From Panicum virgatum (lineage: Eukaryota; Streptophyta; Magnoliopsida; Poales; Poaceae), in the NCBI RefSeq assembly GCF_016808335.1, contig NC_053143.1, positions 6,380,801 to 6,444,800 on the forward strand: a stretch of 64,000 nt of DNA. The letters run 5' to 3'. Shown here in pieces: positions 34,061 through 46,069 of the stretch. Each line of letters opens with the position of its first letter. Within the stretch, counting starts at the first letter, position 1. Below the pieces are notes generated by a model that ran no database searches, was not told where the DNA came from, and was given only the letters and a program-made list of their open reading frames with translations. A program made the position numbers and the translations under genes.

Positions 34061-35596
34061 ACTGCTAAAACAACAAAAAAGAAGGATTCCCACCGAATCT
34101 CCTTTGATGGAGTGGTTTCAGAACTAAAGATCCTGGAGGAAATATTACAATTAACTGCAGATCAGTCTATCATGGAAAAAAGCTAGGAAATTGAATACTG
34201 GAGAAGTGGGAGGCAGTTTGATGAAGCTTGATATGACATTGCCAATTAAAGGAATCAGTGTTCGGGTAGTCTAAGAGGCTAAGAGAGGGAGGGGTGAATT
34301 AGACAAACTTAAAATCTTAACCTATAGCTTGTACTATTTTGAGAAAACATAAACTAGGTCATGCTATTTAGATGTCAACTATAGTTTATCTAGTGCGAAA
34401 GACACATTTTCTTCCCAATGACCATCTTGGTTGGTTGGTTGGGTAGAAAATGGTCATTTCCCAATGATCATTAGTCCTAATAATCATGTTGTCACTTAAT
34501 CGCCAAAATAAAAAACAATAGCCTATGAGGGCCATTTTCCTTACAGCCATCCCTATCATGGCCTAAATTCCACAAATATTTTCATTTGACAGACATCTTT
34601 TCATTACAACTTGCAAGTGTGAACAATATATATCAGAAAAAAAAGTTTGAATATTTGTTGCGAACTTGCAAGGCAATTGACGCTGAAGGCTCTTATTGCC
34701 TGTTTATTCTTATTTTACCCATCAACTTACCATAAGTGATGTCAATACGGGGCCCATGCTGGCGGTCACTTTCATCTGGTGGGTATGTTGACGACCTGCT
34801 TGCATTGCCAAGACCTCAAGAAGTGTGTAGCACATTCGTCCAGAAATTAAAGAAACGTGTAGCGCTATTCACTTCTATACAGAAATAGCAGCTTGTCACC
34901 TGCAGCGTTTACATCAACAAAGGTTCAGGTCTTTAGGATTCACATGGCAAAGTCTTTTCTTCGTCAAGAAACCATATAAAAAACTCTTTGATCAGGTGAA
35001 AGATTTGCATACGCAAACAATGGAATTGATGGAAATCAGCAAGGAAGAACCCATGAGAGGCAACTGGCAAATAATCGGGCATTTCGTCAAACAGTTGGTA
35101 TGCATCGAGCCGTCTATTGGCATAGACCATATTTTGGGTTCTTTTTCTATAGAATCTTTTTAGTGACCCTACATAAAGGAGCTAATCAAAATAGGCCATC
35201 TACTAACGCAAGAAAAAGAAATCGGCCACTGAAACAATTAAACAAGGAAGCTTCTCCAGTGTTTGTTGCTGCTTGCTAGCACGACTTTGCCGTTGCTCTT
35301 GCATATAGGCATGGCAGGTACGAGACGGTATATAAGCAGTTAGCAAAGGATCGGCGCGAAAAGAAAACGAAGTTAAAGATGAGGAGTAGAGCCTGTACCT
35401 GTTTCTTTCCCTGCTGACGAAGCTTAGGGAAACAGGCACGCCAGGAAAGCGCCGCCGGCGCCGGAGCAACGGCGAGCACCGATGAGGCGTGAGCAAATGC
35501 CACTGGCAGTTGCACCTTCCCCGGGTTTGCTGGTACCCCCTCCCGTTCACTTCAGTTTAGTCCTTGACGATGATATAGTTGGCCATCCCCCGAGGC
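34061..35596. other. Upstream region of the NLR gene, no gene supported
   Basis: It probably holds the NLR promoter and 5' UTR, but no transcription start can be placed. The stretch AGAGAGGGAGGGGTGAATTAGAC near 34285 resembles the junction of copia-type LTRs and may be a remnant. A short frame at 35203-35550 on the minus strand has no known domain. Confidence 0.4.
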
Positions 35597-37643
35597 TCCG
35601 GTTGGCAACGGGTATAGTGAATCTGTGGATACCGAATCTATTGGGCGCGGATTCAGGTTTGGGTTTGTAACCGCGGACATAGGCACCGATACAACTTCAA
35701 ACCTAACAAGTATTTTCTAACAGATTTCAAAATTTAATATCCGATCCGCAAACCCGCAAATCGCTGATACGTGGGGCCAAATAGCTCTGTATATAATAGA
35801 TCTTATACGGTTTCCTAGTTTGTTTCTATCCCCAATCTCCCGTCCAGTACTTACTCTTGGCCGCCACCCACACCTAGACGGGTTTTTTACATATTTACTA
35901 TTATAACGGATGGAACTCGTCCGTTTAGCACTTTTAAAATGATACCTGCATATTTAACACTTTTGTCTCGCGGCTCTTACATTTTTACCACATTTGCCTA
36001 CGTGGCAGGCCACGCGGCGTAACACGCTGGCGCACAGTCAGCAAAAGCATGCGAAATGTCCTTCCTACCCCTCGCCTGCTCCTCTCTTCTCCCTCTCTGA
36101 CAGCTGAGTCCCGTAGCTCCTATCGCTGCCAGGTGGGCCCTGCTTGTCTGATTCGTCTTCCACCTCCGCGTCGCCCTCCTCCCTCCACTCCATCTCGACG
36201 CCGCTGCCCACTCGCTCGCACCTCCCGCTACTCCACTGGACGCCGCTGCCCACCGGCTCGACGCCTGCAACGCCATCACCGCGTGCCTCGAGCGACGCCG
36301 CCTCCTCCTCGCCCGCTTCGTGCTCCACCTGCTCTCGTCGTTGCTGGCCGACGGGCGTGAGAGCGCGCGCGGCACTCGCGGATTGTGACGACCATAGCTC
36401 GTCGTCCTCTCCGCCGCTCCCTTCCCTCCCATTCGACCAGCCACGCTGCTGCCTCTCCGCCGCCACGCGCGTCCTTGTCCCTCCTGTGTCTCTGACGGCC
36501 GAACGGGATCGATCGATTGGTCCACCAATCTCTGTCCACGTGGGGCCACCGGTGCCATGGCGCGGGCACTAGATCCCTACCAGCCATGGGATTGACGGGA
36601 CACGGGCGCATGGGCACTGGCCCAGCCGGCGGCATGCGTAGCAGCATGCAGCTCCGTCCATGAATGGCGACGGCCGTGGTCGGTTGCGGCCGTGGCCGCC
36701 TCCGCGGTGGGTGATGCTGCGGCAACCCTCGCTCGCGTGGCTAGCAAGGTGCTGGAGCCGGCGCACGGGCCGAGGCGGCGGCCGACGGTGGACTGGCGGC
36801 GGAGCGTGCTCGCGGGTTGGGGCGGCGGCTGCGTGGGTAGCCGGCACACAGGCCCTCCTTGCTTCGGTTTCTGGATGTGGAAGATGAATCTGACAAGTGG
36901 GGCCCACCTGGCAGCGAGAAGAGCTGCATGACCCAGCTGTCGGAGGGGGAGAAGAGAGGAGCAGATGAGGGGTAGGAATGACATTTCGCATGCTCTTGCT
37001 GACTGTGCGCCAGCGTGTTACGCCGCGTGACCTGCCACGTAGGCAAATGTGGTAAAAATATAAGAGCCGCGAGACAAGGGTGTTAAATATGTAGGCATCA
37101 TTTTAAGAGTGCTAAACAGACGAGTGTCATCCGTTATATTGGTAAATATGTAAAAAAAAACCCACCTAGACCTAGCGCCTGCAGTCCCCCACACTCTAGC
37201 TGTCGGCACCGGCGGCGCACCGCACGACCCGCACCCCCACGCAGGACACCGCTCCCCCGTTGACGCCGGTCATGCCCGACCCCCCACGCCGGCGGGTCCC
37301 CGCACCGGCCGCACCCAAGGTCCACAAGCCAGGCGCGCCCAAGGTCCCTACGTCGACCGCGCCCAGGCCCCCACGCGAGCCACGCCCGATGCTCGCACCG
37401 AGGCCACACGCCGGCAGCGCTCGGCGGCGCTCGTGCCCAGTGCCGTTGCTTTTTGTCCAGTTTATGTACGCGGGCATACGGGTATCCGCAGGTGCAGGTA
37501 TGTAGGTATCCCCAGGTAGCGGGTATGGGCGTCGTTTTCTACCCATTGCGGGTTGCTGGTGCAGGCGCGGACATGGATTTTAGCACACAGGTACGAGTTT
37601 GTGAAGTTAATATCCGCGCGGATTTTACCCGTTGCCATCTATA
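35597..37643. mobile_element. hAT-like non-autonomous element interrupted by a Mutator-like element
   Basis: The left end reads TTGGCAACGGGTA and the right end is its complement, TACCCGTTGCCA, a pattern common at the ends of grass hAT elements. An 8-bp duplication CCCGAGGC flanks it at 35589-35596 and 37644-37651, as expected for hAT. Without the inserted element it is about 755 bp and has no transposase. Confidence 0.65.
35880..37163. mobile_element. Mutator-like element with about 285-bp terminal inverted repeats, possible Pack-MULE
   Basis: The left arm 35880-36163 and right arm 36877-37163 are inverted copies beginning GGGTTTTTTACATATTTAC. They are so alike that both give the same peptide start when translated inward (MRNV, then TPRLLLSSP or TPHLLLSSP). 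ACCTAGAC flanks it at 35872-35879 and 37164-37171. Long inverted repeats and GGG ends point to a Mutator-like element, though 8 rather than 9 bp are duplicated. The 0.7-kb interior is very GC-rich, unlike the neighbourhood, and may be a captured gene fragment. No transposase is present. Confidence 0.7.
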
Positions 37644-37651
37644 CCCGAGGC

Positions 37652-38187
37652 CCCTAGGCCGGCCCACAACATGATTTTTTGGCCCAGCACGGCACGAAGC
37701 TAATCAGGTTCGGGCCGGTCCAGCACGGCTCTCGTATCTTGCCTAGGCTAATGCCTAATACGGCACGATGAGTGGTTGGTCCGATAGCAGCTCGAAATAC
37801 CGGCCCACCACACAAATTTCCCATGTTCAACCCATGTTGGTATACTCATTTTCTGTCCAAACCCTAAAACTCTCATCCACCCACTCCCATCCACCTCCAC
37901 TCTTCCAATCATGGCGGCTGGCGGTCGGCCCTCCCCTCTTCCTCGGCACCTTGCTCAGAAGTTCCTCTTTTGTTTTCACACCAGGTACTAGAAGCATTGT
38001 GCATTTGTGTCACTACATAAAAGCATATCAAATGGTCGATAATTTTGGTGTCGTATCAGGTTTTAAGGACAAAACCGAATGTATAACTATATCTATGCCA
38101 GGATCAAGTTCCATACATATACTGACTTCATAAGTGAATAATCAGTAATAATATCACGAAAATAGAACTACAATCATTAAAAACTAT
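37652..38187. other. Degenerate repeat sequence
   Basis: Phrases such as GGCCCAGCACGGCACGA and GGGCCGGTCCAGCACGGC recur in grass transposons. No end or gene could be defined. Confidence 0.35.
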
Positions 38188-38192
38188 CATAG

Positions 38193-38609
38193 TGTCGGTG
38201 TTTAGCCGCCAAGCCTGCTCAAGGATACCCTTAGTAGTAGGATTGTAGGCAAGGGATCGACTAGCTCTGGAACTCGATGGTGCAAGGGACATAAGGATTA
38301 AGACAGGTTCGGGAAGCAAGGTGCGTAATACCCTACGTCCTGTGTGGTTGCTTGTATTGCCTTAGGTGTTAATGTGTTTTGAGGGGTCCCTGCCCGCCCT
38401 TATATACTCTGGGGGGACATGGTTACATGGAAAGTCCTAGCCGAGTACTGTTGGAGTCCTACTACAACCTGTTCGGATAGTTTCCTTGTACAGCAGCTAG
38501 TTCTACGCGTATTCGGGTAGTTACGAAAGAAGTAAAGTACATCCAAGCGCTATCCCTTACTCTAGAATATTCTATGCCTACGAGCAATCCCGCTGCTCCG
38601 GGTCAGATA
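38193..38609 (-). repeat. Probable solo LTR of a gypsy element (417 bp)
   Basis: On the minus strand the sequence ends CCACCG-like in CACCGACA. It is homologous to the plus-strand LTR at 45480-46069: both have the block around ATCCTACTAC, the phrase CCTTGCACCAT and ACGTAGGGTATTA. CATAG occurs on both sides (38188-38192 and 38610-38614) and may be the target duplication. The right end is not a canonical TG, so that border is uncertain. Confidence 0.5.
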
Positions 38610-39155
38610 CATAGTTATACAACTTATCCTGGAAATGAAGGTTTCAAACTCCACCGGCAACCGATGGGGGTTGCATACATCTAGAACTCAGCACCATCTT
38701 CAAAATACTTCGCATCATCTTTCTCTTCTGAATAGCAAATATAACAAGCGTGCGTACACTTACGGTATGGTTGGTACTCTGCAAGGATCGGGAATTACAT
38801 AACATGAAGGCGAAAACTAAGGAAAGGCTGGCTGGCTTACTACGATAAACAATTTTAGTTGGTAAAATTTTATTAGTACTAAGGTATAATTTCATACCAA
38901 CCCAGATTAAAAGAAATAGAACAGACATAAAGAAACATAGCCACAATTCATGTTTTCCATGTCGCCCGAGTTATATAGCCTCTTAAGCACTTCCGAGGTG
39001 AGTGGCTATGGATTCACTATGAGGTCTTTACAAAGATTCATTAACTCATGACAATCCACGAAGGTTTTTGGCCGCAGTGATCATAACCCTCTCTAATGAG
39101 GTGGTACCTTAGCTAGGGTCCATAAACAAAATTCCTCAAGAGGACGGGCTATAAC

Positions 39156-39811
39156 CACTACTAGAAAACAAGCTAAAGGTCCACTCTAAAAGTACCAGTA
39201 TGAAATGATATTGGTACCAGGTCTTCTTCGTGTTGGTATAGCATTGGTACCGGGTCATATTGGTACTTTTGGGGTGGCTGGGAGTCTAAAGAGATCCTAA
39301 CACCACCAGGTACCAAAAACTAGATATTTGTACTAGATGGTGTTATCACCCGGTACTAATCTTTTAGTACCGGGTGGTTTTGCCACTCTGTAGCTTTTGG
39401 TACCGGGTGATGTTATGTATCTAAAGGTGCTTCATGGGTTACTTCAAAAGGAAAATATATCCCTTTCAATCACAACTGCTATGTAGGTGAGATGGTAAGA
39501 GAGCTATGCGTAAGGCAAGAGGTTGCGGGTTTGAATCCTGGCCACCGCACGCGCGCGTATTTAGCCTGAAAAAATCATGTGCGACTTGCGCGTGTGTGGG
39601 CCTCTTTACGAGTTTAATTTATTTATTTTTGACCAAAAATACTTTGGTACCCGACGGAACCTTCACATGGTACTAAAGAGAGCCTTAAGTATCGGTGTTT
39701 TACCCGGTGATGATGACCGAGACCTTTAGTCTTGGTTTCGTAGTACTAGTTCAAAGAATCGGTACCTAAGGTCCTTACCAACCGGTGTTGTTGGGCTCTT
39801 TTCTAGTAGTG
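39156..39811. mobile_element. Non-autonomous CACTA element (656 bp)
   Basis: Perfect 13-bp inverted ends CACTACTAGAAAA and TTTTCTAGTAGTG mark the element. Subterminal repeats of the type GGTACCGGGT and its variants recur at both ends, as usual for CACTA. The flanking triplets AAC and ACC differ by one base. No transposase is present. It contains a tRNA-like segment at 39478-39548. Confidence 0.8.
39478..39548 (+). other. tRNA-like segment with Pol III A and B boxes, inside the CACTA element
   Basis: TAGGTGAGATGG (39484-39495) resembles an A box, and GGGTTTGAATCC (39527-39538) is close to the B box GGTTCGAATCC. They are spaced about as in a tRNA gene. No proper acceptor stem closes the fold, so it is not called as a tRNA gene. 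It is probably an old tRNA- or SINE-derived piece. Confidence 0.5.
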
Positions 39812-41479
39812 ACCCCATCAACGCACTACCCTCTTGCCCTTTCGGTAATATCATCACAAGCTAGAGTTTCTAATTAATTAGTCAAGACCATAGCAATATA
39901 GTATTGTGGTTGCACTGTTTTCCTGGGTGATTCTCCGTGTTCCGATTAAAACATATGATCTTGCATTAACAACTCATAAGCATAAACAATAAATATGTGT
40001 AATATTATCATTGTTACCATCGTGGTTCTAAAAATTATTCCCATACTAGAACAAGTTATAGCAACTAAGCAGTTGCTACCCAACAATAATGTAAAACTCA
40101 GGTTGACAAGAAATAATAAAAACTAGGTAAAACCTTAATAGGATCCATCATATTATGACACATGCATGCATAAAGAAAGGTGTATTTATTATGAGTATTA
40201 GGACAAAACCATGATCAAGGCACACTTGCCTTTCTTCCAAAGAATAATTAAACAAGAGTCTTTAAGTCTTGTTCGTATAACTCTCGATCTTCAAACTTCT
40301 TGGACCGCGCTCCTTCTAACATCATACAAGCATCGGGCCCAAACATAAACAATGAACAAACAAACAAGAACTAAGAACAAATACACCAAACTAAACAAAA
40401 AGCTTCAAAAGAGCATTCTAAAAGATAGAGCTCGTTGCTATGGTTACAAGAGCGCAAGAAACTTAGAAAAACAAAGCTACGATTGAAAAAAACAACTTTT
40501 GGAATATTTCTATTATAAAAGAAAACAAAAGAACTATAAGATTCATTTATTTTATTTAAAAAACAAATGTCAAGGACATTTAAAATAAATATCCTAAATT
40601 ATGATTGATATATTTATTTTGAAAAGATGAGTAGCACATAGTCATTTTTTATTCATGATTACCTATATATAAATTACACTAATTAAATAATTAATTAGAA
40701 AGAAATTTGTGAAAGCATCTAAACATATAAACTTATATGATTCGTGTTGAACTATCAGATTATATTTCAAAAAAAATTATGTTGATATTAATCATATTAA
40801 CATTAACTAGGAAAACTCGAGGTATAGACCTAACTAGATTTTAATTAGTAAAACTAGATGAGAGTAAATTAATCAAATTAAATCTATATTTAATCTAAAA
40901 ATAGAAATTACGATACAGCAATGCGACTCAACTGAAGCTTACACGAAAAGGAAACTAACGCAACCAGAACGATTTGAAACGGATCTAAAATGCGGAAACT
41001 ATGGGCTAAACAGGTATTCAGAGACCTAGTAGTGATTAACTATGGATGTGAAGGGCTAGCTGAAAACTTTTACAAGACACATGAAATAGTGCTCATGAAA
41101 GGACCAAAAGTTAGGGTTAGATCTGCAAAAGATCAGGTTGGAGCTGGGCTATACAAAGACCTAACAGATCTAGAGGGGTTTTCTGGAGATTTCGCAAGAC
41201 ACAAGGAAAACAGTAGAAATTGCATCCTTCTCTAGGATCTAAACAGCAAAAAGCTCGGATGCACAGCCATGGTGGCTAGTGGCCACTGTTGGCTAGATTC
41301 AGAGTGATTCCGAGCACAAGAGAGCGCAGGGAGGTGGGGGTAAAGAAAGAGGACAGGGAGGGGGTTCCCTTTTACCTCTTACCATTGCTGAGAGGCTTGG
41401 AATCAGCCGGCCGGGTTTGACTCAAGAAGGGGCAGCGGCATTATGCTCGGCGAGTTCCTGGGCGATGGCAGTGCATAGG

Positions 41480-41598
41480 GGCGACGATAATAAAAAATGA
41501 CCGCCTCTGTTAATACTAGACATTAACAGATGTGGTTGTTTTATGTGCCCACCTCACACCTCCAGAAAAATTACTGTTAATCAATTTTTGTAGTAATG
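41480..41598. mobile_element. Decayed CACTA terminal fragment
   Basis: ACCGCCTCTGTTAAT and its complement ATTAACAGATGTGGTTG precede TTTTTGTAGTAATG. This resembles a mutated CACTA end (expected GTAGTG). No matching opposite end was found. Confidence 0.35.
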
Positions 41599-42050
41599 TT
41601 AGGGTAACTTTGTTGACAGAAACATGACAAACAATGAGACCGTGATGATAGCCAAGCTCAAGCTTACGCGCGACACGGTTCTAGGATTTAGGGCGGACTA
41701 GAGCCAAATGCAGTTGGATCCAGTTTGAGAGGAAATTTTTTTCCCGGAATATAATAAATTTAGAAAAGTCTAGATAAATATTTTAAACTCTAAAGAAAAT
41801 ATATCCTGAAGATCCGAAAATTCCCGAAACATTTCTTGAAGAAAGTTTTGGACAAGAGAGACCAACTAAGATACTTGAAGCTCGTGAAAAAGATTTTAGA
41901 GCTATTGAGATAAATTGATTTAGCTCACAGGAAAATGAAAATAATTACCAAAGAAAAAACTAAAAAATTCTTGGAAAACCCTAAAGATGGATGAATATGT
42001 TTAAAAAACATTCGAATCCTAAAATTAAATATTTTAGGTTGCGAAATTTG

Positions 42051-42093
42051 GCTCACAGCTGGACACACAAGATTTGTGTGTCCAGCTGTGAGC
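42051..42093. repeat. Perfect 20-bp inverted repeat with a 3-base loop
   Basis: The arms 42051-42070 and 42074-42093 are exact complements around GAT. The pairing extends outward, with one unpaired base, through GAAATTT on both sides. It could be a fold-back fusion of two transposon ends or an RNA hairpin. The surroundings are AT-rich and without a gene. Confidence 0.85.
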
Positions 42094-42223
42094 GAAATTT
42101 CTTCTGTTACTATCGTGTGACTATCCTGTGCAGGCCTATCTCTTGTGTTATTGCAGGTGCAGGGGTTGCAGGCTGTAGCTAGGCCTGCACTTGCCGGTCC
42201 TCCTCCGGCACTTCTGATAAAAG

Positions 42224-42463
42224 GTCTTGTTTAGATGCATAAATTTTTAAATGTAAAATATTATAACACTTTTATTTGTATTTGGTAATTATTATCCCGC
42301 AATGGGTTAACTAGACTTAAAAGATTCGTCTTGCAAATTATAGACAAATTGTTTAATTAGTTAATTTATTTAGCTATATTAAATACTTCATGCATGCGGT
42401 CAAAGATTTGATGTGACGGAAAATCTTGTAAAGTTTTGAAATTTTGAAGGCATCTAAACAAGA
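42224..42463. mobile_element. MITE of about 240 bp
   Basis: CTTGTTTAGATGC at 42227-42239 and its exact complement GCATCTAAACAAG at 42450-42462 are the ends. The interior follows a very common grass MITE pattern (AAGATTCGTCTTGCAAATTATAG, CATGCATGCGG). The target duplication is not clear. Confidence 0.6.
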
Positions 42464-43229
42464 GAAAAATTGTAAAAACAAACATGCTGTGGTTGGTGAG
42501 TAGACGCCTGAGGAGGAATATCTTTAGCCGATTCGCTATGAGCTGTGTGTGAAAGCATCTGAGCACTCACTCGACCATTCCTACTCATCCGGAGACTGAC
42601 CAGCAACTAGCTCCCAAAAGGATACGCCCATGTGTTTGGCTACTTCTCCCTCCATGGAGCATTTGTTCAGACTTCAGAGAACTGCTGAAAACTTTATGCC
42701 AGAAAAAAAAGAATACCGTACCTCTCAGCAAGTCCCATGAAAATACATCATTCAACAAACCCCACATGAAAGCAACTAACAAGCTCTGATAGGTGGGTTG
42801 TATGCATCTAGTGTATGGTTTGGACTATAGATATCAATTATATGATGATGTAGCGTGGAGCCATGGACTCCATAGACAATCCTGCCAATGAAAAGAGTGT
42901 GTAGTCGATTTGCTGCTTGCTTTTTTGTTGTTTATTTAAGACACCGCAACAACAGCTATCACCGTGTAAAGCAGAGAATACAGAACAAGTGCTTTTGGCT
43001 CTAGCCTCTAGCTTAACAACTAAGATATCAAATCCGTGTTGATCTGTTCTACCCAGCTCTGAATAAGACCACGAATCCGGCTGGTCATCCAAAAGGGATC
43101 CGCACTTTGGTCTACGAACTGAAAGATAGAGCCTTGGAACCTACACCGATGGACTGGTCATGTTTAGGGACTATGTGCTTGTCATTTTCAACAAGACTAC
43201 TAGTACCATACAATTGAGATGTACCATCA
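42464..43229. other. No gene or defined repeat seen
   Basis: Unremarkable sequence with short frames only. A phrase containing ACTAGTACCATACAATTGAGA at the right end is repeated at 44544 beyond the CACTA element. Confidence 0.4.
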
Positions 43230-44530
43230 CACTGCTAGAAAATTCCACACTAGTACCGGGCGGGAACCCCGTGTTAGTACCGGTCTCCTGCCCGGTACCG
43301 GTGCGTCGGTACTAAATGCACTAGTATTCGCATTTAGTACCGGTCGGACCGACAGATACTAAATAGAATGTTTTGTACCGGTCAGTATTACCGACCGACC
43401 GGTACTAAACTGCTGGTCGATCGTCATGTGTAGCTTTTTCTTTTTTTTCTCTTCTCCGTTTCTTTTCTTTTTTTTTCTTTTCCACACGGCATCGGCCACC
43501 ACTCCATTCACAATCACAAAAAATTCACAATCACATGAACTACTTACAAATTTCTCATGAATTAGTTACGGATTTTACAAGAATACATGAACCATAATCA
43601 AAGATTTTACATGAACCACAATCCCTGCACCCCCGCGTGACAGCGGCCGCCTGGGAAAGCCCCCTCGCGCCACCCGTGCGCCGACGGTAGCCGGCGGTGC
43701 CGATCCCTTCCTGGCCGGCGGCCTCCGCGCCACCCGCGCGCCATCGGCGGCCGAGGAAGGCCTCCGCGCCCCTGTGTCCCGAGGAGGCCATGCCGGCGCG
43801 GAGGAGGCGGAAGAAGGAAGAGAGAGGAGGCCGGCCGGCGTCCCACGTGGGGCTTTCGTCTTCGCCGCGCATCTCCACCGCCGCAGCCTGGCCATGCCCG
43901 CGCGTGTCTTCGTCGCCGCATCCTGGCCGGGCGGGCCGCCGAGGTTTCTGCCTCTGCTGCCAAGCCATGCCCGCGCGGATCTCCACCGCCGTGGCCAAGC
44001 CCGCGAGCGTCTCGGCCGCCGTGACCGAGCGGCCCCTTCCCGCACGCGTTGCCGCGGCCGGGCTGCGACCGGCCAAGGGCGCCGCGCGCCGAGGGCACCA
44101 CCCGACGGGCCGCCGGCAGCCGGTTGCTCGAGAGAGGCAAAGAGGAGAGAAGGGAGAAGGACTCGAGAGAGACGAGAATGGAGAAGATAAGGGGAAAAGG
44201 AGAAGGGATGAAGAGATAAAGACCCTTGGCTGGCCGCTCGTCTGCGAGATTTTTTTGGCGTGGTATGTTAGTACCGGTTGGAGGCTTCGCCCGGTACTAA
44301 TAGGATATTTTTTGTACCGGGTGAAGCCTCTGCCCGGTATTAAATGTTCTGGGTGTTGTTTAGTACTGGCTAGAGTGATCAGCCGTTAGTAAATGGTTAC
44401 TTCGTGGCGCCAGTGGCACATTTTAGTGCTGGCTGGTGGTTCTAGCCGGTACTAAATGGGCACGCTAGTACCGGACCAAAGTGTGCCCGGTACTAACTGC
44501 CACGGACGAATGAGTCGTTTTCTAGCAGTG
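43230..44530. mobile_element. CACTA element (1301 bp) with a GC-rich interior
   Basis: The ends CACTGCTAGAAAA and TTTTCTAGCAGTG are perfect inverted repeats. Subterminal units of the type TAGTACCGGTC and its complement recur in both flanks. The interior 43640-44150 is extremely GC-rich and contrasts with the ends. It may be captured host sequence or an expanded low-complexity block. Long frames on both strands there are composition effects. No transposase is present. Confidence 0.8.
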
Positions 44531-45479
44531 CATACAGAGTTGTACTAGTACCATACAATTGAGACGTGCCATACAATTTAATTCCATTTTCGTACCACCC
44601 TTGGAACTCAATTGAGACGTACCATATAGAGTTGTACTATTGTTTTTGTCCATATAAACTTAGTCAAACATACAAGTCTTCTATGCACATACGAAGATCA
44701 GATGGGCATTTTCTACACATTGTCCTCTCATGTCGCATCCACAAGAAAGAATTGCTAATTCATACCCACAGTTTTTACAATTCAGTAGCATAACGCACCA
44801 AAGGCACGGCAACAATGGATGGACAGACGACTTCAGCTTGGACAGCGCAGCGAGCTTGGATGTTTTGATGCTGAAAATGCATAAGTACGGGGGACGCTAC
44901 TTGGCGCTCGTTCCCTAGGACCGCTCCTAGCGAACGGTTCCGGCGCCGCCCTGCCTCCGCCGAATCCGCCGCCACCGTCTCGACCTCCCCCACCATAACA
45001 CGTCGCCGGAGCTCGCCTCCGCCGCCGGCGCCACCCTGCCCGTCTCTGGCAGCTCACGCCGTCAGATCCACCGCCGCCATCTCTGACCTCCCCCACCCTA
45101 CGTGGCCGCCAGAGCCTCATCGCTGCAGCTCGTCCCCACCCAACCCTGCCCAGCCTCCGCCGGGCCGGCCTGCCCCCCCCCCCCAACCTTCCTCTACAGC
45201 CGGAGAACTCTGGCGAACTCTAGCAACCCAAAACAAAAAGGCCGCCGACCTCCCACCACCGCCCACGGCTGGCGGCGATCTCGCCGCCAACCGCCCCGCC
45301 CACCTACCACCCTGGTCGTTCGCTGCAAAAGGTACCAACAGCAATTTTATCTTACACCAATGTTCGCAGCAACCACGTAGCGCTATAAATATCCCACGGC
45401 GACAAATTAACAGCTTATAACTAATAGAATCCTCTGAGCTAGCTTATGGTTTCAAGGGTGACCTCACCAACTAATAGAG
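44531..45479. other. No gene supported; GC-rich block at about 44930-45310
   Basis: The block encodes Pro/Ala/Arg-rich frames in several frames and contains a run of about 14 C at 45174-45183 and around it. It may be a fragment of a gene 5' end, but no start, splice pattern or domain supports this. Confidence 0.35.
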
Positions 45480-46069
45480 TGTTGGGATCCAGGTTGCGAT
45501 CACCAAGTAGGAAAGAAAGGAAGATCGGGCTCGAAGGTTACACGAAGTAAAAACGGCAATATAATCCTTTTAAGAGTTAAACTGTACAGTGAGAGTAGGA
45601 AGAGGATATTTGTACCCCAATCCTCATTACATTATTCTAGAAATGCTCCTACCTGTCAGATCCGAGGTAGCGGGACTGCTCACTGGAGTAGAAAGTTTTA
45701 GAATAAGAGATAGCGCATGTCATGTATCTTATCCTATTGTAACTACTCGCACAGAATTAGGACTAGTCGAATAGAAGGAAACTACCCGAAAAACATTGGG
45801 AAGAACTCCTTAAGTAGTATTTGGCTAGAATTTCAATGTAATCCTATCCCCCAGACTATATAAGGGCCACCACGGACCCCCTCGAAAGATCAATCATCTA
45901 AGGCAATACAAACAATACACAGAACGTAGGGTATTATGCATCTCGCGGACCGAACCTATCTAAAGTTTTGTGTTCCTTGCACCATTAGGTTCCAGCACTC
46001 AGTGAATCCCTACCTACAATCCTACTACTTGGGGTATCTCTGAGCAGGCTTGGTGGCTAAACACTGACA
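45480..46069 (+). repeat. Gypsy-type LTR (590 bp) followed by a primer-binding site
   Basis: It begins TGTTGGGATCC and ends GGTGGCTAAACACTGACA. Directly after it GCTGGTGTGCCAGGTAGGGG (46070-46089) resembles the CTGGCGCGCCAGGTAGGGG seen after LTRs of one grass gypsy group. Only about 130 bp of internal sequence follow, so the rest of the element is lost. It is related to 38193-38609, in the opposite direction. Confidence 0.6.

Larger units (their letters stand above)
38640..42000 (-). repeat. Probable remnant of a long Tekay-type LTR, interrupted by CACTA elements
   Basis: The region has no gene. Its order resembles the element A LTR: an AT-rich part with similar phrases, then a GC-rich promoter-like block at about 41230-41470, then a second AT-rich part. 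The assignment rests on layout and remembered similarity, not on alignment. Confidence 0.3.

Noticed and set aside
36049..36991. Similar peptides from opposite strands at 36049 and 36991, which look like a duplicated gene family
   Set aside because: They come from the two inverted arms of the Mutator-like element.
39478..39548. Functional tRNA gene
   Set aside because: A and B boxes are present, but the arms do not close into a convincing cloverleaf and the segment is inside a CACTA element.
43555..44389. Frames of 140-230 residues on both strands within the CACTA element
   Set aside because: They are low-complexity products of high GC content. No transposase or other domain is visible.
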